DNA of 64,000 nucleotides from Blastocystis sp. Blastoise (taxonomy: Eukaryota; Sar; Bigyra; Opalinata; Blastocystidae), in assembly GCA_039096225.1 (NCBI GenBank), contig JBBPEB010000002.1, positions 496,001-560,000 of the forward strand. Reading direction: 5' to 3'. The number at the start of each line of letters is the position of its first letter. Within the stretch, counting starts at the first letter, position 1. Of the stretch, positions 7,745 to 18,195 are shown piece by piece. A model generated the notes under the pieces. It did no database searches. It had not been told where the DNA came from and was given only the letters and a program-made list of their open reading frames with translations. The position numbers were made by a program, and so were the translations under genes.

Positions 7745-9580
7745 TTAACAATAGAATTTACAATTAAAAAAATTATTTTTTTTGTGTGGTATTTTTGTTC
7801 TAAATAATCCTAAACCAATAGAACGTGTAAATAAATGTGTTCTTGGAACACAAATGCCACTACCAATATTTTCATTATTATCATTTTCATTTAAATATCC
7901 AGGATGTTCATTTCTATGAGGTCTTTTATCAGGTACAAGTGGTTCATGACGACATTCCCATTGGTTAATTGCGCTTGCAGCAAATGTTTCTCTGGTTGTT
8001 CGGACTTTATAACGTCTATTTATATCATATTGATTGGTTAATTCATGACATTTTGAAATATATTTTTCATAATATTGTTTATGTTGTAATGTAATATTTT
8101 CAATATCCAATCCTTCTGATTCTTTAGGAACATCATTATTTAAATCAATTAAATTTGGATATTTATTATTTTTTAAATCATCATAATATTGTTGAACTTT
8201 TTCTTTAAATTCATTTAAACCATTTAATGAAGAAATGAATATTGTTGATGAACCAGGTTCTTTACCTAATAATTCAGGTCCAAATACATCTGTATAATCT
8301 TCATGATAAGTATCTAATCTTTGAATAAAACGGTCATAAATTAATTTATCTCTTTCTTTATCATCTTTATCCATCATCATAAATAATGAATCTTCAGTTA
8401 ATGGAATTTGTCTTGTAATATTATCTAATACTTTTATATGTTTTCCACCTTCTAATAAATATGGAGAAATATAATTATTCATATGTGTTGTTTGTGAATG
8501 AAGCATTTTTGAAATACTATTTACAAATACACGAATAGCTTTTCTATGTTCATCTGGATTTCCTGTACCTTCAAGTATTTTCATTTGTCTATAATAATGT
8601 TGTGCAAATAAATGACGAATCATATCACAACCAGTAATTAATTGTTTTTCTTGATTATATTCATTTGTATAATGATATAATTCTCCTAAATGGTCTTTTA
8701 TATAATCACCAAAATTACTATCATTAACTGGACTATCAAGTCTATCTCCGGAAGTAAATAAATAATTACGGGGACATAAACGTAATGACCTAGCTAAAAC
8801 ATTCATTAATTCTTCAGTTATATATTGTAATGTAGGATATAAGTTATAACCAATTTCAAATTTATTTTTAGTATCATTTACGTGTATAGTTAATGTATTT
8901 AAATCAATATAATTTGTACTTTTACGTAAAGTTAATGGGATTACATCACCTCTTCTATATATTCGACATATACCATAATCATTTCTACAACATAGACAAT
9001 CATAACATAATACTAATAAATATGAATTAACATAAAATAAATCATTTGGATGTTCAATGTAATTCTGTTTACAACGTTGTATTAATTGACCCCAATCACA
9101 TTTTGCACTAATAATTTTATTTGTATATTCTTTATGACGAAGATTTGTTGCATCAACATTTAAAGAACCAAAATGTTGAGTCCACTTTTTAATATTTTTA
9201 TTACTAAATACAGAATGTCTTAATATATCATTATCATCTGTACATAATTCAATATTTTTCATTATATAAGTAAACATTTGCATATAATTTGATATTGTTG
9301 TAACTGACAAACCTCCTTGTTGTCCACGTGCAGATGTAGGTAAATTCATTAATGTTTCTTGAAATGCTTCAGGATTCCCAAGAATTTCAATACATAAATA
9401 TGTTTTGGGGTCTAAAGTTCCTTCTTCAATACCTTGTTGCATTTTTACAGATATATTATGTATCCAATTTTTCCAATTAATACTAGTTGATTCTTGTATC
9501 TTTCTAAAATGTCTTAATTGATTAACACACATTACAAAAAAATCTTCACATTCTTGTGGAGAATCACCACGTGATTGCAT
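7745..9580 (-). CDS. Tyrosine recombinase B, element 1 (611 aa)
   Basis: Large tyrosine recombinase-type protein, intact from ATG at 9580. Catalytic-type residues are C-R-N-D-Y (R199), a Lys in H-V-N-D-T-K-N-K near 238-240, M-I-R-H-L-F-A-Q-H-Y-Y-R (R322), and L-H-S-Q-T-T-H-M-N-N-Y (H361, candidate nucleophile Y370). The 598-aa element 2 homolog keeps all of them. A helical N-terminal region of about 180 residues and a C-terminal extension of about 200 residues flank the domain; the tail carries G-S-G-I, which resembles the putative protease sites of the virion proteins. It probably acts in integration or excision or in resolving genome ends. It differs from recombinase A. Confidence 0.75.
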   Translation of the reverse strand: MQSRGDSPQECEDFFVMCVNQLRHFRKIQESTSINWKNWIHNISVKMQQGIEEGTLDPKTYLCIEILGNPEAFQETLMNLPTSARGQQGGLSVTTISNYMQMFTYIMKNIELCTDDNDILRHSVFSNKNIKKWTQHFGSLNVDATNLRHKEYTNKIISAKCDWGQLIQRCKQNYIEHPNDLFYVNSYLLVLCYDCLCCRNDYGICRIYRRGDVIPLTLRKSTNYIDLNTLTIHVNDTKNKFEIGYNLYPTLQYITEELMNVLARSLRLCPRNYLFTSGDRLDSPVNDSNFGDYIKDHLGELYHYTNEYNQEKQLITGCDMIRHLFAQHYYRQMKILEGTGNPDEHRKAIRVFVNSISKMLHSQTTHMNNYISPYLLEGGKHIKVLDNITRQIPLTEDSLFMMMDKDDKERDKLIYDRFIQRLDTYHEDYTDVFGPELLGKEPGSSTIFISSLNGLNEFKEKVQQYYDDLKNNKYPNLIDLNNDVPKESEGLDIENITLQHKQYYEKYISKCHELTNQYDINRRYKVRTTRETFAASAINQWECRHEPLVPDKRPHRNEHPGYLNENDNNENIGSGICVPRTHLFTRSIGLGLFRTKIPHKKNNFFNCKFYC

Positions 9581-9626
9581 TTTATTTTATTTTATATAAT
9601 AAAAGTAATTTTTTTTAAAATTAATT

Positions 9627-12525
9627 TTATAAATAACTTATAGTTAATTTTACTATACATTTACATTCACTTCTTATTGCATAAATATTCACTTTAGGTA
9701 ATTGATATAAACATTGTCTATTACAATGATATATATTTTGTTTAATACTAGATTTAACACTTTCATAACTTTGGTCTATATTATAGAAATATGGTAGATT
9801 TTCTTTATTAACTATATGTAGTATATTTTGATAATAATTATTACTAGCATATAAGTATATTTTATATTGCCCTTTTTCTTCTATATTATCAGATATAACT
9901 TGTATATTTGTTAAATATGCATTTTGATATTGACTATTCTTTTGTAATTGAAATGATAATGTTGAAATTTCATTAAAATCACAATAAACTTCATCATAAT
10001 CATTAAATTTTACTATATTTTGTTCAGGTTCACAAATACATAATGCTATAGTACCTTTAAATAACTTTGTAAATCTTGTATTATTTGTTGAATAGTAATT
10101 GGAGCATTAATACAACTATAATGTAAATAAGGTGTATTTGTTTGAAATATAAAATTAGGTTCTGGACTTCCATTAATATAACAACAATTAATTTGTTCAT
10201 CTGTTGTAACAGATTTATTTAAAATAATTACATCTTTAATTACTTTTTTTCTAAATTAACTGTAGGTAATGTTTTTGTAAATATAATATCTTGTGTTTCA
10301 CAACTAAGACATAAATTCTTTATTGTTTCATGAGGAAACATAGCATTAATACTATCTCTTAATTCTATAAACCCATTTAATTCAGTTCCATCATTAATTT
10401 TTATATAATTTCCATAAAAACCACTAAATCTAAACCATAATTCATTAATATGTGTTAATCCAGGATGTACTTTAGTATTTACCATTTCATGTAATTGATT
10501 ATTACCTATTGGATTACTTATAGGTATACTACATAATGCATTAGAACTATTATCTACTAAATTACTATGACAACGTAACATTGATTTTCCTTGTGTTATA
10601 TCAGCTGGATTTTCACTTATAATAATAGAATTATCAATTATATCTGTTTTATAATATCTAACAAATGTATATGTATATTTTCTTGTTGTAGAAAAATCTG
10701 TTATTTGTATTTTATCATAAGGATAATTTGTTTTTATAAAATACCATGAATGTTGTTGATTATATGACCCAATGTATTTTTTTCCATCTAATCCATAATA
10801 TTCTTTATTTGATTCAACTGTAAATATAGTAATTTCTATTTCATTATATGAATACCAAAGACGTATTTTATTTAATGTAGCAAAATCTGTCCATATACTA
10901 TTTATACCTAATAGTGTTTTTTCTATTAATTCAATATCTGTATAACTACCTTCAGGAACTAAGGTTGTACGTTCAGTTGTTGCATTATTTACAATGTCTT
11001 CCCTCACTTTTGTGACAATTGCCATGACAATAGCTGACTGTCACTTTCAGTCAGACTTAAATTGACTTAGTCATAAAAATATAAAATTACACTGTCAAAA
11101 ATAAATATTTTGTCACAAATTTTGGTGACAATTGCCACGTGGCAATTTCGTCCAGTGACAGGGAAGACACTGATTATTTATTTTAAATGTATTATTTGTA
11201 GAATTTATTATAATTGGTAAATATATTAGTGTTTGAGATATTTCAGCTTTATAACTTGTATTTCTATATCCTAAAATCTTTTGTATATTAGGTCCCATAG
11301 AAAAATCAAATGATTTTCCAACCATATAAACATGACCATAAGGAATATTATATTCATTAACTCCACCAAAACCTGTAGAAGGATTTGTTGGTTTAGTAGG
11401 ATTTTGTGGTTCTTGACCATCTGAATTTAATTTATAATTAATATAATATAAATTTAATGGTTGTGTTCCACCAAAACTAGTATATAAAGGTATATTTTGA
11501 TTATATCCCTTATAATATGATAATGAATTATCCAATCCTTGAGTATAAAATTGATAACATTGTGTATTTTCATTATTTGTATCTGTTATTCTCCAACCAG
11601 GTAACGATAAATCTTGTTTTAATATTAAATTATCATATTCTTTATGAATAGAAACTCTTAATGCAGTATTAAATTCTGCTTCTGTATAATCACCAGTTGG
11701 AACAATAATTAATTTCTTATCATTTGTTGGAACATGAACTAAAAATATTTTATTATGTTCTTCATCAATATGATATTTATTGGTTCTACGAAATTTATAT
11801 GTATTTTTCTTAACAACATCATAATCGGTAATACAGACATTATCTATTACTTTTAATTGACTATCAGTTGAACTACATACAAAATAAAATGTATCTTTAT
11901 AACTATATGAACCAGTATATGTAACACCATCATAATATGTTTTTGTTTCATTAGCTTTGGCAATATACATAGTAATAGCATTTAAATCATATGTAATAAA
12001 CCAATATAATTTCTTTTGAGCAATACCATCCCATATATTAGACATTTGTTTTGTTAATTCTTGCATATATTCATAATCATAATAATCTCCATTAGGTATT
12101 GTTAATGTATATACTTTATCATACATCCATATTTCAAATTTATTATTATTTTCATTAATTGTAAATTTTGTTTCAATTGGTTCTGGATATGTTTCTATTC
12201 CATATGTTTTAATAGTATTCACAGGATTAGAAGGTAATGCTATTTGAAATCCATATGCTTTTAAGATATCTGCTAACGTATAATAAGTATTAGGATATAA
12301 ATATGTGTAAGAACCATTATAAAAATTCACTGTTTCTTGATTATTCATATTTGTATAAAAAATAGGAATATTTGTATTTCCTTTTAAATTTAAATCAACA
12401 AATCCAATAGTATCAGATTGAACATCAATATTATCATCTAGAGATACCGTAAATTCATTATTTTTACATATTGCATGAATAGGTATTATTTGTGTTTTTA
12501 TTCGAGGGTCACTATCTTCAACCAT
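9627..12525 (-). pseudogene. Broken modular minor capsid/penton-like gene, element 1
   Basis: Counterpart of the intact 827-aa gene 52378-54861. The reading frame starts at ATG 12525, is interrupted by a 181-bp MITE at 10992-11172, resumes in the same frame to 10240, and then needs two single-base frameshifts (in the A-run near 10,247 and near 10,090) to reach the homologous C-terminus and stop at 9627-9629. The protein shows at least three copies of a P-x-G-x-Y-x-x-x-E-[FYL] module also seen in element 2. The MITE plus its target duplication (189 bp) keeps frame but adds stop codons. A role as penton, fibre or minor capsid protein is inferred from its position beside the capsid genes. Confidence 0.75.
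10992..11172. mobile_element. hAT-type MITE, 181 bp, inserted in the minor capsid gene
   Basis: Terminal inverted repeats CAATGTCTTCCCT (left) and CAGTGTCTTCCCT (right, reverse complement) are flanked by a perfect 8-bp target duplication ATTATTTA (10984-10991 and 11173-11180). An 8-bp duplication with CAGTG termini is the hAT superfamily signature. There is no coding capacity. A second copy with its own 8-bp duplication lies at 26612-26804 and a decayed one at about 24687-24833. Confidence 0.9.
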
Positions 12526-12594
12526 TTAAATTAATTATTTAAAATTAAATAAATTTAATTTTATAGAAAATTTTTAGAATAAAAATTATTAATA

Positions 12595-14121
12595 ATGTCA
12601 TCAACAAGATTAGTTAGATATACTGAACCTATAAATATTCAAAGTGGAGTTGACTTAATGAATAGTCAATATGCATTTCATTTTGAATGGACAAATACTG
12701 ATAATAAATTTGTTGATTTTAGTCAATCTTATATTGATTTAGTTGTTCGTACTTCTTCTTATGTAGATCCTGATACAAGTCATAGAATTCCAGAATTTAT
12801 CGAAGGTTGGTCAAGTTATTTAGGAACACAAAATAAATACAATAATGTTAAATGGTTAACTCCAGAAATGTTTATGCATGAACATATTGATGAAATGAAT
12901 CAAAGAGCTAATATTTATTCTATTATAGATAGTACAGAAATTGATATGAATTATGTTCATCCTTCTGGTAAAGAAAAAGCATTAAAAGTAATTGATAGTT
13001 GTATACATGCTAGTAGAGGTCGTAAAATGATTGCATTAAAAGATTTAGATAAAGATATTATTGAAAAATCTATGTATAATGAATCTTTATTTGCTCCTGT
13101 AAAAGGATTAAATTCTTTACGTTTTATTCGAACACATCCAGACCAAGATATTCATATTGCTATTCCTTTGAATTTAATTTGTGCATTAGGTGCTGATAGA
13201 GATAGTGCTGTATTAGTACAACATTTAAAAATGCTTTTTCGTACATCTCTTTTAACTTCATTAGTTGAAAATAATAAAAGTATTCCTTATAGATTTGCTG
13301 ATGTAACAAAAACATCCGATGGATGGATTCCTGCACCAACTAAATGGACATATTTTGATGTAAAATGGTTTAACGATTTTAAATTAATTAGTGCCTCTAT
13401 GACATTAATGACTTATCAGAATATATCATTTCAAAGACATGAATTATTTAAAAGTGTTCCTTCTTATACTCAAGTAGATTATTTTCAAGAAAAAATTACT
13501 GATAGTGTTTCTATTATTAATAAACCTGTTGCTTTTTTCCCTGAATATATCTTATTTTGGTTTAGTGATGGATTCGATTTTAATATTACACCAAATATTG
13601 CTAGTCCCTCTATTTGGCCAGAATATTTAAGTTGTATTTGTGGTAATATACAAATTTTCCCTCAAACTGAATTTCCTACAACTAAATATGGTTATGATAT
13701 TACTAATAAAGGTCATTGTGAAGATGATAATGAACCTTTATCTATTTATAGACCTAATATAGCTTTATATAATATATGGGCAGATAATTCTGTTCTTAAT
13801 ACAGCTGTGAAATATAATGAATGGATAAAACATCCAATATATGTTATTCCTGTTAATAATTTAGCTAATGTTCGTAGTAATACTGGTATGGCATTAATAT
13901 TTGAATCAAAATTACGTGCAAATAAACTTATTTTAAATCATATTGATGATAGTATTTTACCAGATTTTGACAGTTATAATCCTGGAATAACAGAACAAGG
14001 AAATGCAATAGTTCAAGTTAATAGTCATCCTGGATTACAATATACTTATAATACATCAATTAATAAGAATAATCCTTATACTTTACACATGCTTTGTGTT
14101 CGTTCTGCTAGAGATATTTAA
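12595..14121 (+). CDS. Major-capsid-like protein A, element 1 (508 aa)
   Basis: Intact frame, paralogous to the next gene and orthologous to 54944-56437. The N-terminus has the arrangement F-x-F-x-W-T-N-x-D-N-x-[YF]-[IV]-[DN]-F-x-Q-S-Y-x-[DL], like the 'dyIdls.S.L.l' start of double jelly-roll major capsid proteins of polinton-like viruses. Then come N-I-Y-S-I-I-D-[ST]-T and H-A-S-R-G-R-K-M-I-x-L-K-D. It stands divergent to the minor capsid gene and ahead of the second capsid paralog and the packaging ATPase. The capsid role is inferred from these features and context; a structure prediction would be decisive. Confidence 0.6.
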   Translation: MSSTRLVRYTEPINIQSGVDLMNSQYAFHFEWTNTDNKFVDFSQSYIDLVVRTSSYVDPDTSHRIPEFIEGWSSYLGTQNKYNNVKWLTPEMFMHEHIDEMNQRANIYSIIDSTEIDMNYVHPSGKEKALKVIDSCIHASRGRKMIALKDLDKDIIEKSMYNESLFAPVKGLNSLRFIRTHPDQDIHIAIPLNLICALGADRDSAVLVQHLKMLFRTSLLTSLVENNKSIPYRFADVTKTSDGWIPAPTKWTYFDVKWFNDFKLISASMTLMTYQNISFQRHELFKSVPSYTQVDYFQEKITDSVSIINKPVAFFPEYILFWFSDGFDFNITPNIASPSIWPEYLSCICGNIQIFPQTEFPTTKYGYDITNKGHCEDDNEPLSIYRPNIALYNIWADNSVLNTAVKYNEWIKHPIYVIPVNNLANVRSNTGMALIFESKLRANKLILNHIDDSILPDFDSYNPGITEQGNAIVQVNSHPGLQYTYNTSINKNNPYTLHMLCVRSARDI

Positions 14122-14182
14122 TTCTTAAAGAACATAAATATTTTTTTTTAATTCATCAAAATTATTTCAAAAAATAATAATA

Positions 14183-15493
14183 ATGAGTAAAATTCCTGCT
14201 GCTTTTAATCCTAGTAAAAATTATCAAACTATAAAAAATACACAAACACCTATTAGTATAACAAATAATCAATCCTTAATGGACCAACCTTATGTTTTTG
14301 ATTTTTGTTATAACAGTGTGGATAGTCCATATATTGATTTTTCTAATAGTTATATTGAATTATGGCTTAATGTTAGAGCTGTATCCACTAGTGAGCCACC
14401 TGCTACTATTCAAGAATGTAACTTATATTCAATTATTGATAAATTAGCTATTACAATGACATATATAAGTCCTACTGGTGTAGATGTTGCTGTAAATTAT
14501 ACTGAAAATAGTATTGATAGTAGTAAAGCTAGAAAATTTATAGCTTTAAAAGAATTAAGTAAAGATGAAATTGATAGAAGTGTATATTGTGCCAGTGGTG
14601 AAGATTTATATGCTGTAAAAGATAACGTAGAATCTATTAAATTTATGGAATACAGTTCAGGCTCATTAAAAGATACTGTTTATAAAGTAGCAATTCCATT
14701 TATGTTAATTAGTGGTTTAGGTACATTTAATTGTGCTATTAAGGTAAAAACATTAAAAATACAAGTTACTACAAATTATTTAAGAAACATGTGTTCTAAT
14801 ATTGGTAGAATAACACAATTTAATTTATCTCGTGCTTATATTACATTTAAACAAATTTATGATATTAATTGGAAAGGAAATCCTATGGCTCTTATGCGAT
14901 GTATTCCTAATAACTGTCAATTATGTACATTTAGTACTCCATGTTATGAATGGAGTTATACAAATAGTGGAACACAAAATGTCGTTTTAACTCCTTCTGG
15001 AACATTTATTAATAGTCGTAGTGTTAACTTTATTCCAGATTATTGTTTAATGTATTTTACTGATAAAGCAGGAAGTATGTTCCCTATAAATACAGAAATT
15101 CCTACAACTGTATCTTTTCAAATTGGTGGTATTAATGTCACAGGTAGAGAAGATTATCCTCCACAATATAAAAAATTATTTAATTCAAAATCATCGACAA
15201 ATAACGGTTGGACTGGATATTTAACTCCTAATATTGCTCTTTATAATGATTGGAGAGCAAACTGTCATGAACAATCTCCATTAATTGGTGAAAAATGGTA
15301 TGAACAACCATTATATATATTCCCTATTTCCAGTTCAGTGGATGTAAATAATCAATCTGGTGTTGAAGTTAATATTACATTACATAGTACACGTTCAACT
15401 ACTGTTTCTACAGCTGCTGGAAAGACTTTATATTGGATACCTTATGTTAATTTTATTTTTGTGAAGTTTATTAGAAACGGTGCAATGAATTAA
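14183..15493 (+). CDS. Major-capsid-like protein B, element 1 (436 aa)
   Basis: Intact frame 61 bp after protein A. It shares with A the early S-P-Y-I-D-F-S-N-S-Y-I-E-L segment, then Y-S-I-I-D-K and S-K-A-R-K-F-I-A-L-K-E-L-S-K-D-E-I, and a late E-K-W-Y-E-Q-P-L-Y-I-F-P-I-S-S motif. The element 2 ortholog is 56615-57838 (407 aa). Two capsid-like paralogs kept side by side in both elements imply distinct structural roles, for example two capsomer types or a hexon/penton division. No signal peptide or membrane segment is seen. Confidence 0.6.
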   Translation: MSKIPAAFNPSKNYQTIKNTQTPISITNNQSLMDQPYVFDFCYNSVDSPYIDFSNSYIELWLNVRAVSTSEPPATIQECNLYSIIDKLAITMTYISPTGVDVAVNYTENSIDSSKARKFIALKELSKDEIDRSVYCASGEDLYAVKDNVESIKFMEYSSGSLKDTVYKVAIPFMLISGLGTFNCAIKVKTLKIQVTTNYLRNMCSNIGRITQFNLSRAYITFKQIYDINWKGNPMALMRCIPNNCQLCTFSTPCYEWSYTNSGTQNVVLTPSGTFINSRSVNFIPDYCLMYFTDKAGSMFPINTEIPTTVSFQIGGINVTGREDYPPQYKKLFNSKSSTNNGWTGYLTPNIALYNDWRANCHEQSPLIGEKWYEQPLYIFPISSSVDVNNQSGVEVNITLHSTRSTTVSTAAGKTLYWIPYVNFIFVKFIRNGAMN

Positions 15494-15535
15494 TTTTAAT
15501 TTTAAATTTAATTTTTTTTATTATCATAAAAAAAC

Positions 15536-15904
15536 ATGGAAGCTGTATCTCATATGAGTTGTATAAATAGTAGTTTTTATCTTGAAAGATTTAATAATAC
15601 GTTAAATTTAAATAATAAAAATATTACTTATATAAATACTATGATTAATACACTAAAAATAAGAAGTAATAATGATATAACAATGTTACGAGTATATTGT
15701 AATTTTATTGATCATGATAATGATTTAATCATGATTCCTTTATATGCTGAACAAGGATTGGATAATATTTATTCATTAAGTAATATTTCTATTCCTTGTA
15801 TAAATGGTCAATATAATGAAATTTATTGGGAAATATATGACCAATTATATCGTCCAATAACTCTTGATGAAGGAGCTTTAACTATTCATTTTACTGCATG
15901 TTAA
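15536..15904 (+). CDS. Small capsid-associated protein, internally shortened (122 aa)
   Basis: Homolog of the 226-aa product 57936-58616. The N-terminus (N-x-T-L-x-L-x-x-K-N-I-T-x-I-N-T) and the C-terminus (M-L-R-V-Y-C, D-N-D-L-I-x-I-P-L-Y-A, I-P-C-I-x-G-x-Y, final I-x-F-T-A) align. The middle of about 100 residues, including the P-A-G-N-Y-S-L-E-E-F module, is absent. The frame stays open, so this is either an in-frame-compatible deletion in element 1 or a natural short form. The shared module type links it to the minor capsid protein. Confidence 0.55.
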   Translation: MEAVSHMSCINSSFYLERFNNTLNLNNKNITYINTMINTLKIRSNNDITMLRVYCNFIDHDNDLIMIPLYAEQGLDNIYSLSNISIPCINGQYNEIYWEIYDQLYRPITLDEGALTIHFTAC

Positions 15905-15957
15905 TAATTTTGAGTTTAAATATTGTATTAAGTATAAAGAATTATTATATCAATTAT

Positions 15958-15969
15958 TGTGTTTTGTTT
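15958..15969 (+). terminator. Gene-end motif TTGTGTTTTGTT
   Basis: Begins 54 bp after the stop of the 15536 gene and ends 18 bp before the ATPase ATG, in the + orientation. It is a member of the T-rich motif family. Confidence 0.4.
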
Positions 15970-15987
15970 ATCAAATAAAATTATTTT

Positions 15988-17037
15988 ATGCCAAAAGAAA
16001 ACAACCAATTAAAATCTAAAAATAAATCATTAGGAGCATTATCATTTAAATTTGATGAAACTGGTGTAGAGACTTATGAATCTAAATTTATTATGATTAT
16101 TGCAAAAACAATGTCTGGAAAATCATTTTTAACCGTGAATTTGTTATGTTGTATGGATTTAGATAATAAATATAGTCAAGTAACATTATTTTGCCCTGAT
16201 GCTTCTAATAAAAATTAATGTTATGCTGGATTACGAGATATTTTGAAACATGCTGATATAAAATTTCAATGGTATGATAGTGAAGATGAAAAATTTAAAA
16301 AGATACGTAATGTAAATGATTTAGTTACAGTTTATAATATTCCACAACACAATTTTATTGTATTAGATGATATATATCCATTAACAATGTATACTAAAGA
16401 ATTAATAATGTCTATATTATCACGTGGAAGACATTATAAACAAAATATGATATGTTGCTTACAAAGTCATTTAAAAATTACAATTCAGTCTATTATTAAT
16501 CAAGTTAGTCATTTATTTGTGAATAGCCAATTACTTAAAGTGAATTTAGATTTTGTTACAGATAAATTAGATTTACCAGTGAATAACCTAAATGAAATTA
16601 TGAATGATACACAATTATTAGAAGACCCTCATCAATTTTATATGTACGCACAAGGTAGTTATGAATTAATACCATGGAAAAATCCTGAATAGAAATCAAA
16701 AGAGGAATTATATAGAATTGTAAAAAAAAGAAAATGGACTGAAGCAGATGAAAAAAAGGAAAAGGAAAAAGAAAAAGAATATAGAAACAATTCTTTATCA
16801 GCAATTTCGAATAAAAAAACTTTAGAAAATATTGAGTCAAAAAAATTGAAAAAATTATTTAATATTGAAGATGATTTTACACCACCAAATATAGAAGAAG
16901 AAAATGAAAATATTCATGGGGATGATGTAATGAGTTTAATCAATAATGAAATAAGAAATCAACGTCAATTAAGCATATATAATCCCTTTAATGAAGGTCG
17001 TCAATTTCTTAATTTTCCTTTAAATAATGAATTTTAA
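15988..17037 (+). pseudogene. A32/FtsK-like packaging ATPase with two in-frame stops
   Basis: Genome-packaging ATPase homologous to the intact 345-aa gene 58688-59725. It keeps the Walker A I-A-K-T-M-S-G-K-S-F-L-T, the Walker B N-F-I-V-L-D-D-I-Y-P and the C-L-Q-S-H sensor region. The single frame is cut by TAA at 16216-16218 (where element 2 has Glu) and TAG at 16690-16692; everything else stays in frame to 17037. Two point nonsense mutations explain this better than recoding, because the aligned residues differ and other genes use UAA and UAG as normal stops. Element 1 could not package by itself with this copy. Confidence 0.85.
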
Positions 17038-17073
17038 CTTTAATTTGTTTTTATTTTAATTTTATTTTCCTAA

Positions 17074-17868
17074 ATGAGTAGTATCGTTAGACGTAATTTA
17101 GCCTATAACTGTGACCCATCGAAATATGGTGCGGGATTGAATATCCCAGATAAACAAGAAAAAGTAAAAACTTTCAAAAACAGTTATGGTGGTGGATATA
17201 TTGAGGATGAATGTGATAGTGTTTCTAGTTATTCATCATCTGAATCATCATATAGTAGTGATTCATATTCTTCATCAGATAGTAGTGATTCATCTTCTGT
17301 TTATTCTTCTGATGCTGATGATGAAGACACAAATGAAGATGATGGTGATGAAGAAAAAACTGATGGCCCGTAACATTAATTAGAAAAGGTCAAGTATTAT
17401 CAAAGTAAAAAGAAGAAAAAGCCAACAACACAAACGACAACAACATCATCAACATCATCAACAGCAAAAAATAATAAATGGAAATATTATTTTAAATTAG
17501 CTAAGAAATTTATTATTCAAGCTGGAAAGTTATGTTTACATTTAGGTTTGTCATTTGTGTTATCATTAATTTTTAAAGTCTATATAAATGACTTATGGGT
17601 TACTGGTCATGGTACTATAATAAATGCATTTGGTAGATTTTTTAGTAAAGTAATAAGTTTCCTCGGATTTGGTGGTGGATTAAATGGCCCAAATAAAGAT
17701 GTTAATAATGCAAGTGTATCATTGCTAAAAGATGAAATAGATAAGCAAAGAATGAAACCTGGAAATGAAGATATTAATTCAAAAAATGTATCATCTGATT
17801 TAATAGCAAAAACAATGTACACATTAATAGCATTAGACAAATTCATGCATCATGTAAAAAAAAAATAA
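17074..17868 (+). pseudogene. Ser/Asp-rich virion-type protein with two in-frame stops
   Basis: The first 99 codons begin like the 59781 gene of element 2 (M-S-S-I-x-[RK]-R, then N-C-D-P), carry G-A-G-L, and pass into a Ser/Tyr/Asp run. TAA codons at 17371-17373 and 17377-17379 interrupt the frame. The same frame then continues with a Lys-rich and Thr/Ser-rich stretch, a hydrophobic segment (about 17,540-17,580) and G-G-G-L-N-G-P to the stop at 17868. Homology to the 341-aa gene of element 2 is clear only at the N-terminus and by position. Probably a virion membrane-associated or core protein, now broken. Confidence 0.6.
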
Positions 17869-17902
17869 AATCCACATAATTTATTTATAAATTCTTTATT
17901 AT

Positions 17903-18085
17903 ATGGAATCAATAAATCAAAATAACTATACGTCATTAAATCATATTTTACAACGTAATTTTGTTGAACAAAGTTGGGACCCATGGTTACCTAACATGTA
18001 TATATGCCAAGATGAACAACCTACACAGCCTATTGCTCACGACCCTTTACTACCTAATTCTATGATAAATTTAGCCCCACATTAA
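17903..18085 (+). CDS. Truncated fibre-like protein, element 1 (60 aa)
   Basis: Sixty codons nearly matching the N-terminus of the 392-aa product at 60883-62061: both share Q-S-W-D-P-W-L-P-N-x-Y-I-C-Q-D-E-Q-P and A-H-D-P. The frame stops after N-L-A-P-H, so the repeat-rich shaft and C-terminal domain of the element 2 protein are absent. Between 18,086 and 18,195 there is only AT-rich DNA, so the downstream part is deleted and not merely shifted. Either a remnant or a minimal anchor peptide; likely non-functional as a fibre. Confidence 0.6.
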   Translation: MESINQNNYTSLNHILQRNFVEQSWDPWLPNMYICQDEQPTQPIAHDPLLPNSMINLAPH

Positions 18086-18195
18086 ATGATATTTTATTTA
18101 CTTTATATATATAAATATTTTTAAATAAATGTTGGTCTTTTTAATATTTTGTTTAGTTCATTAAATTTTTATATTTTTCTATACTTAAAAGAAAA

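Noticed and set aside
16216-17379. Possible stop-codon reassignment (UAA/UAG read as an amino acid) in element 1
   Set aside because: The aligned residues in element 2 differ at each site, both UAA and UAG end other intact genes normally, and intact element 2 has no internal stops. Point nonsense mutations are simpler.
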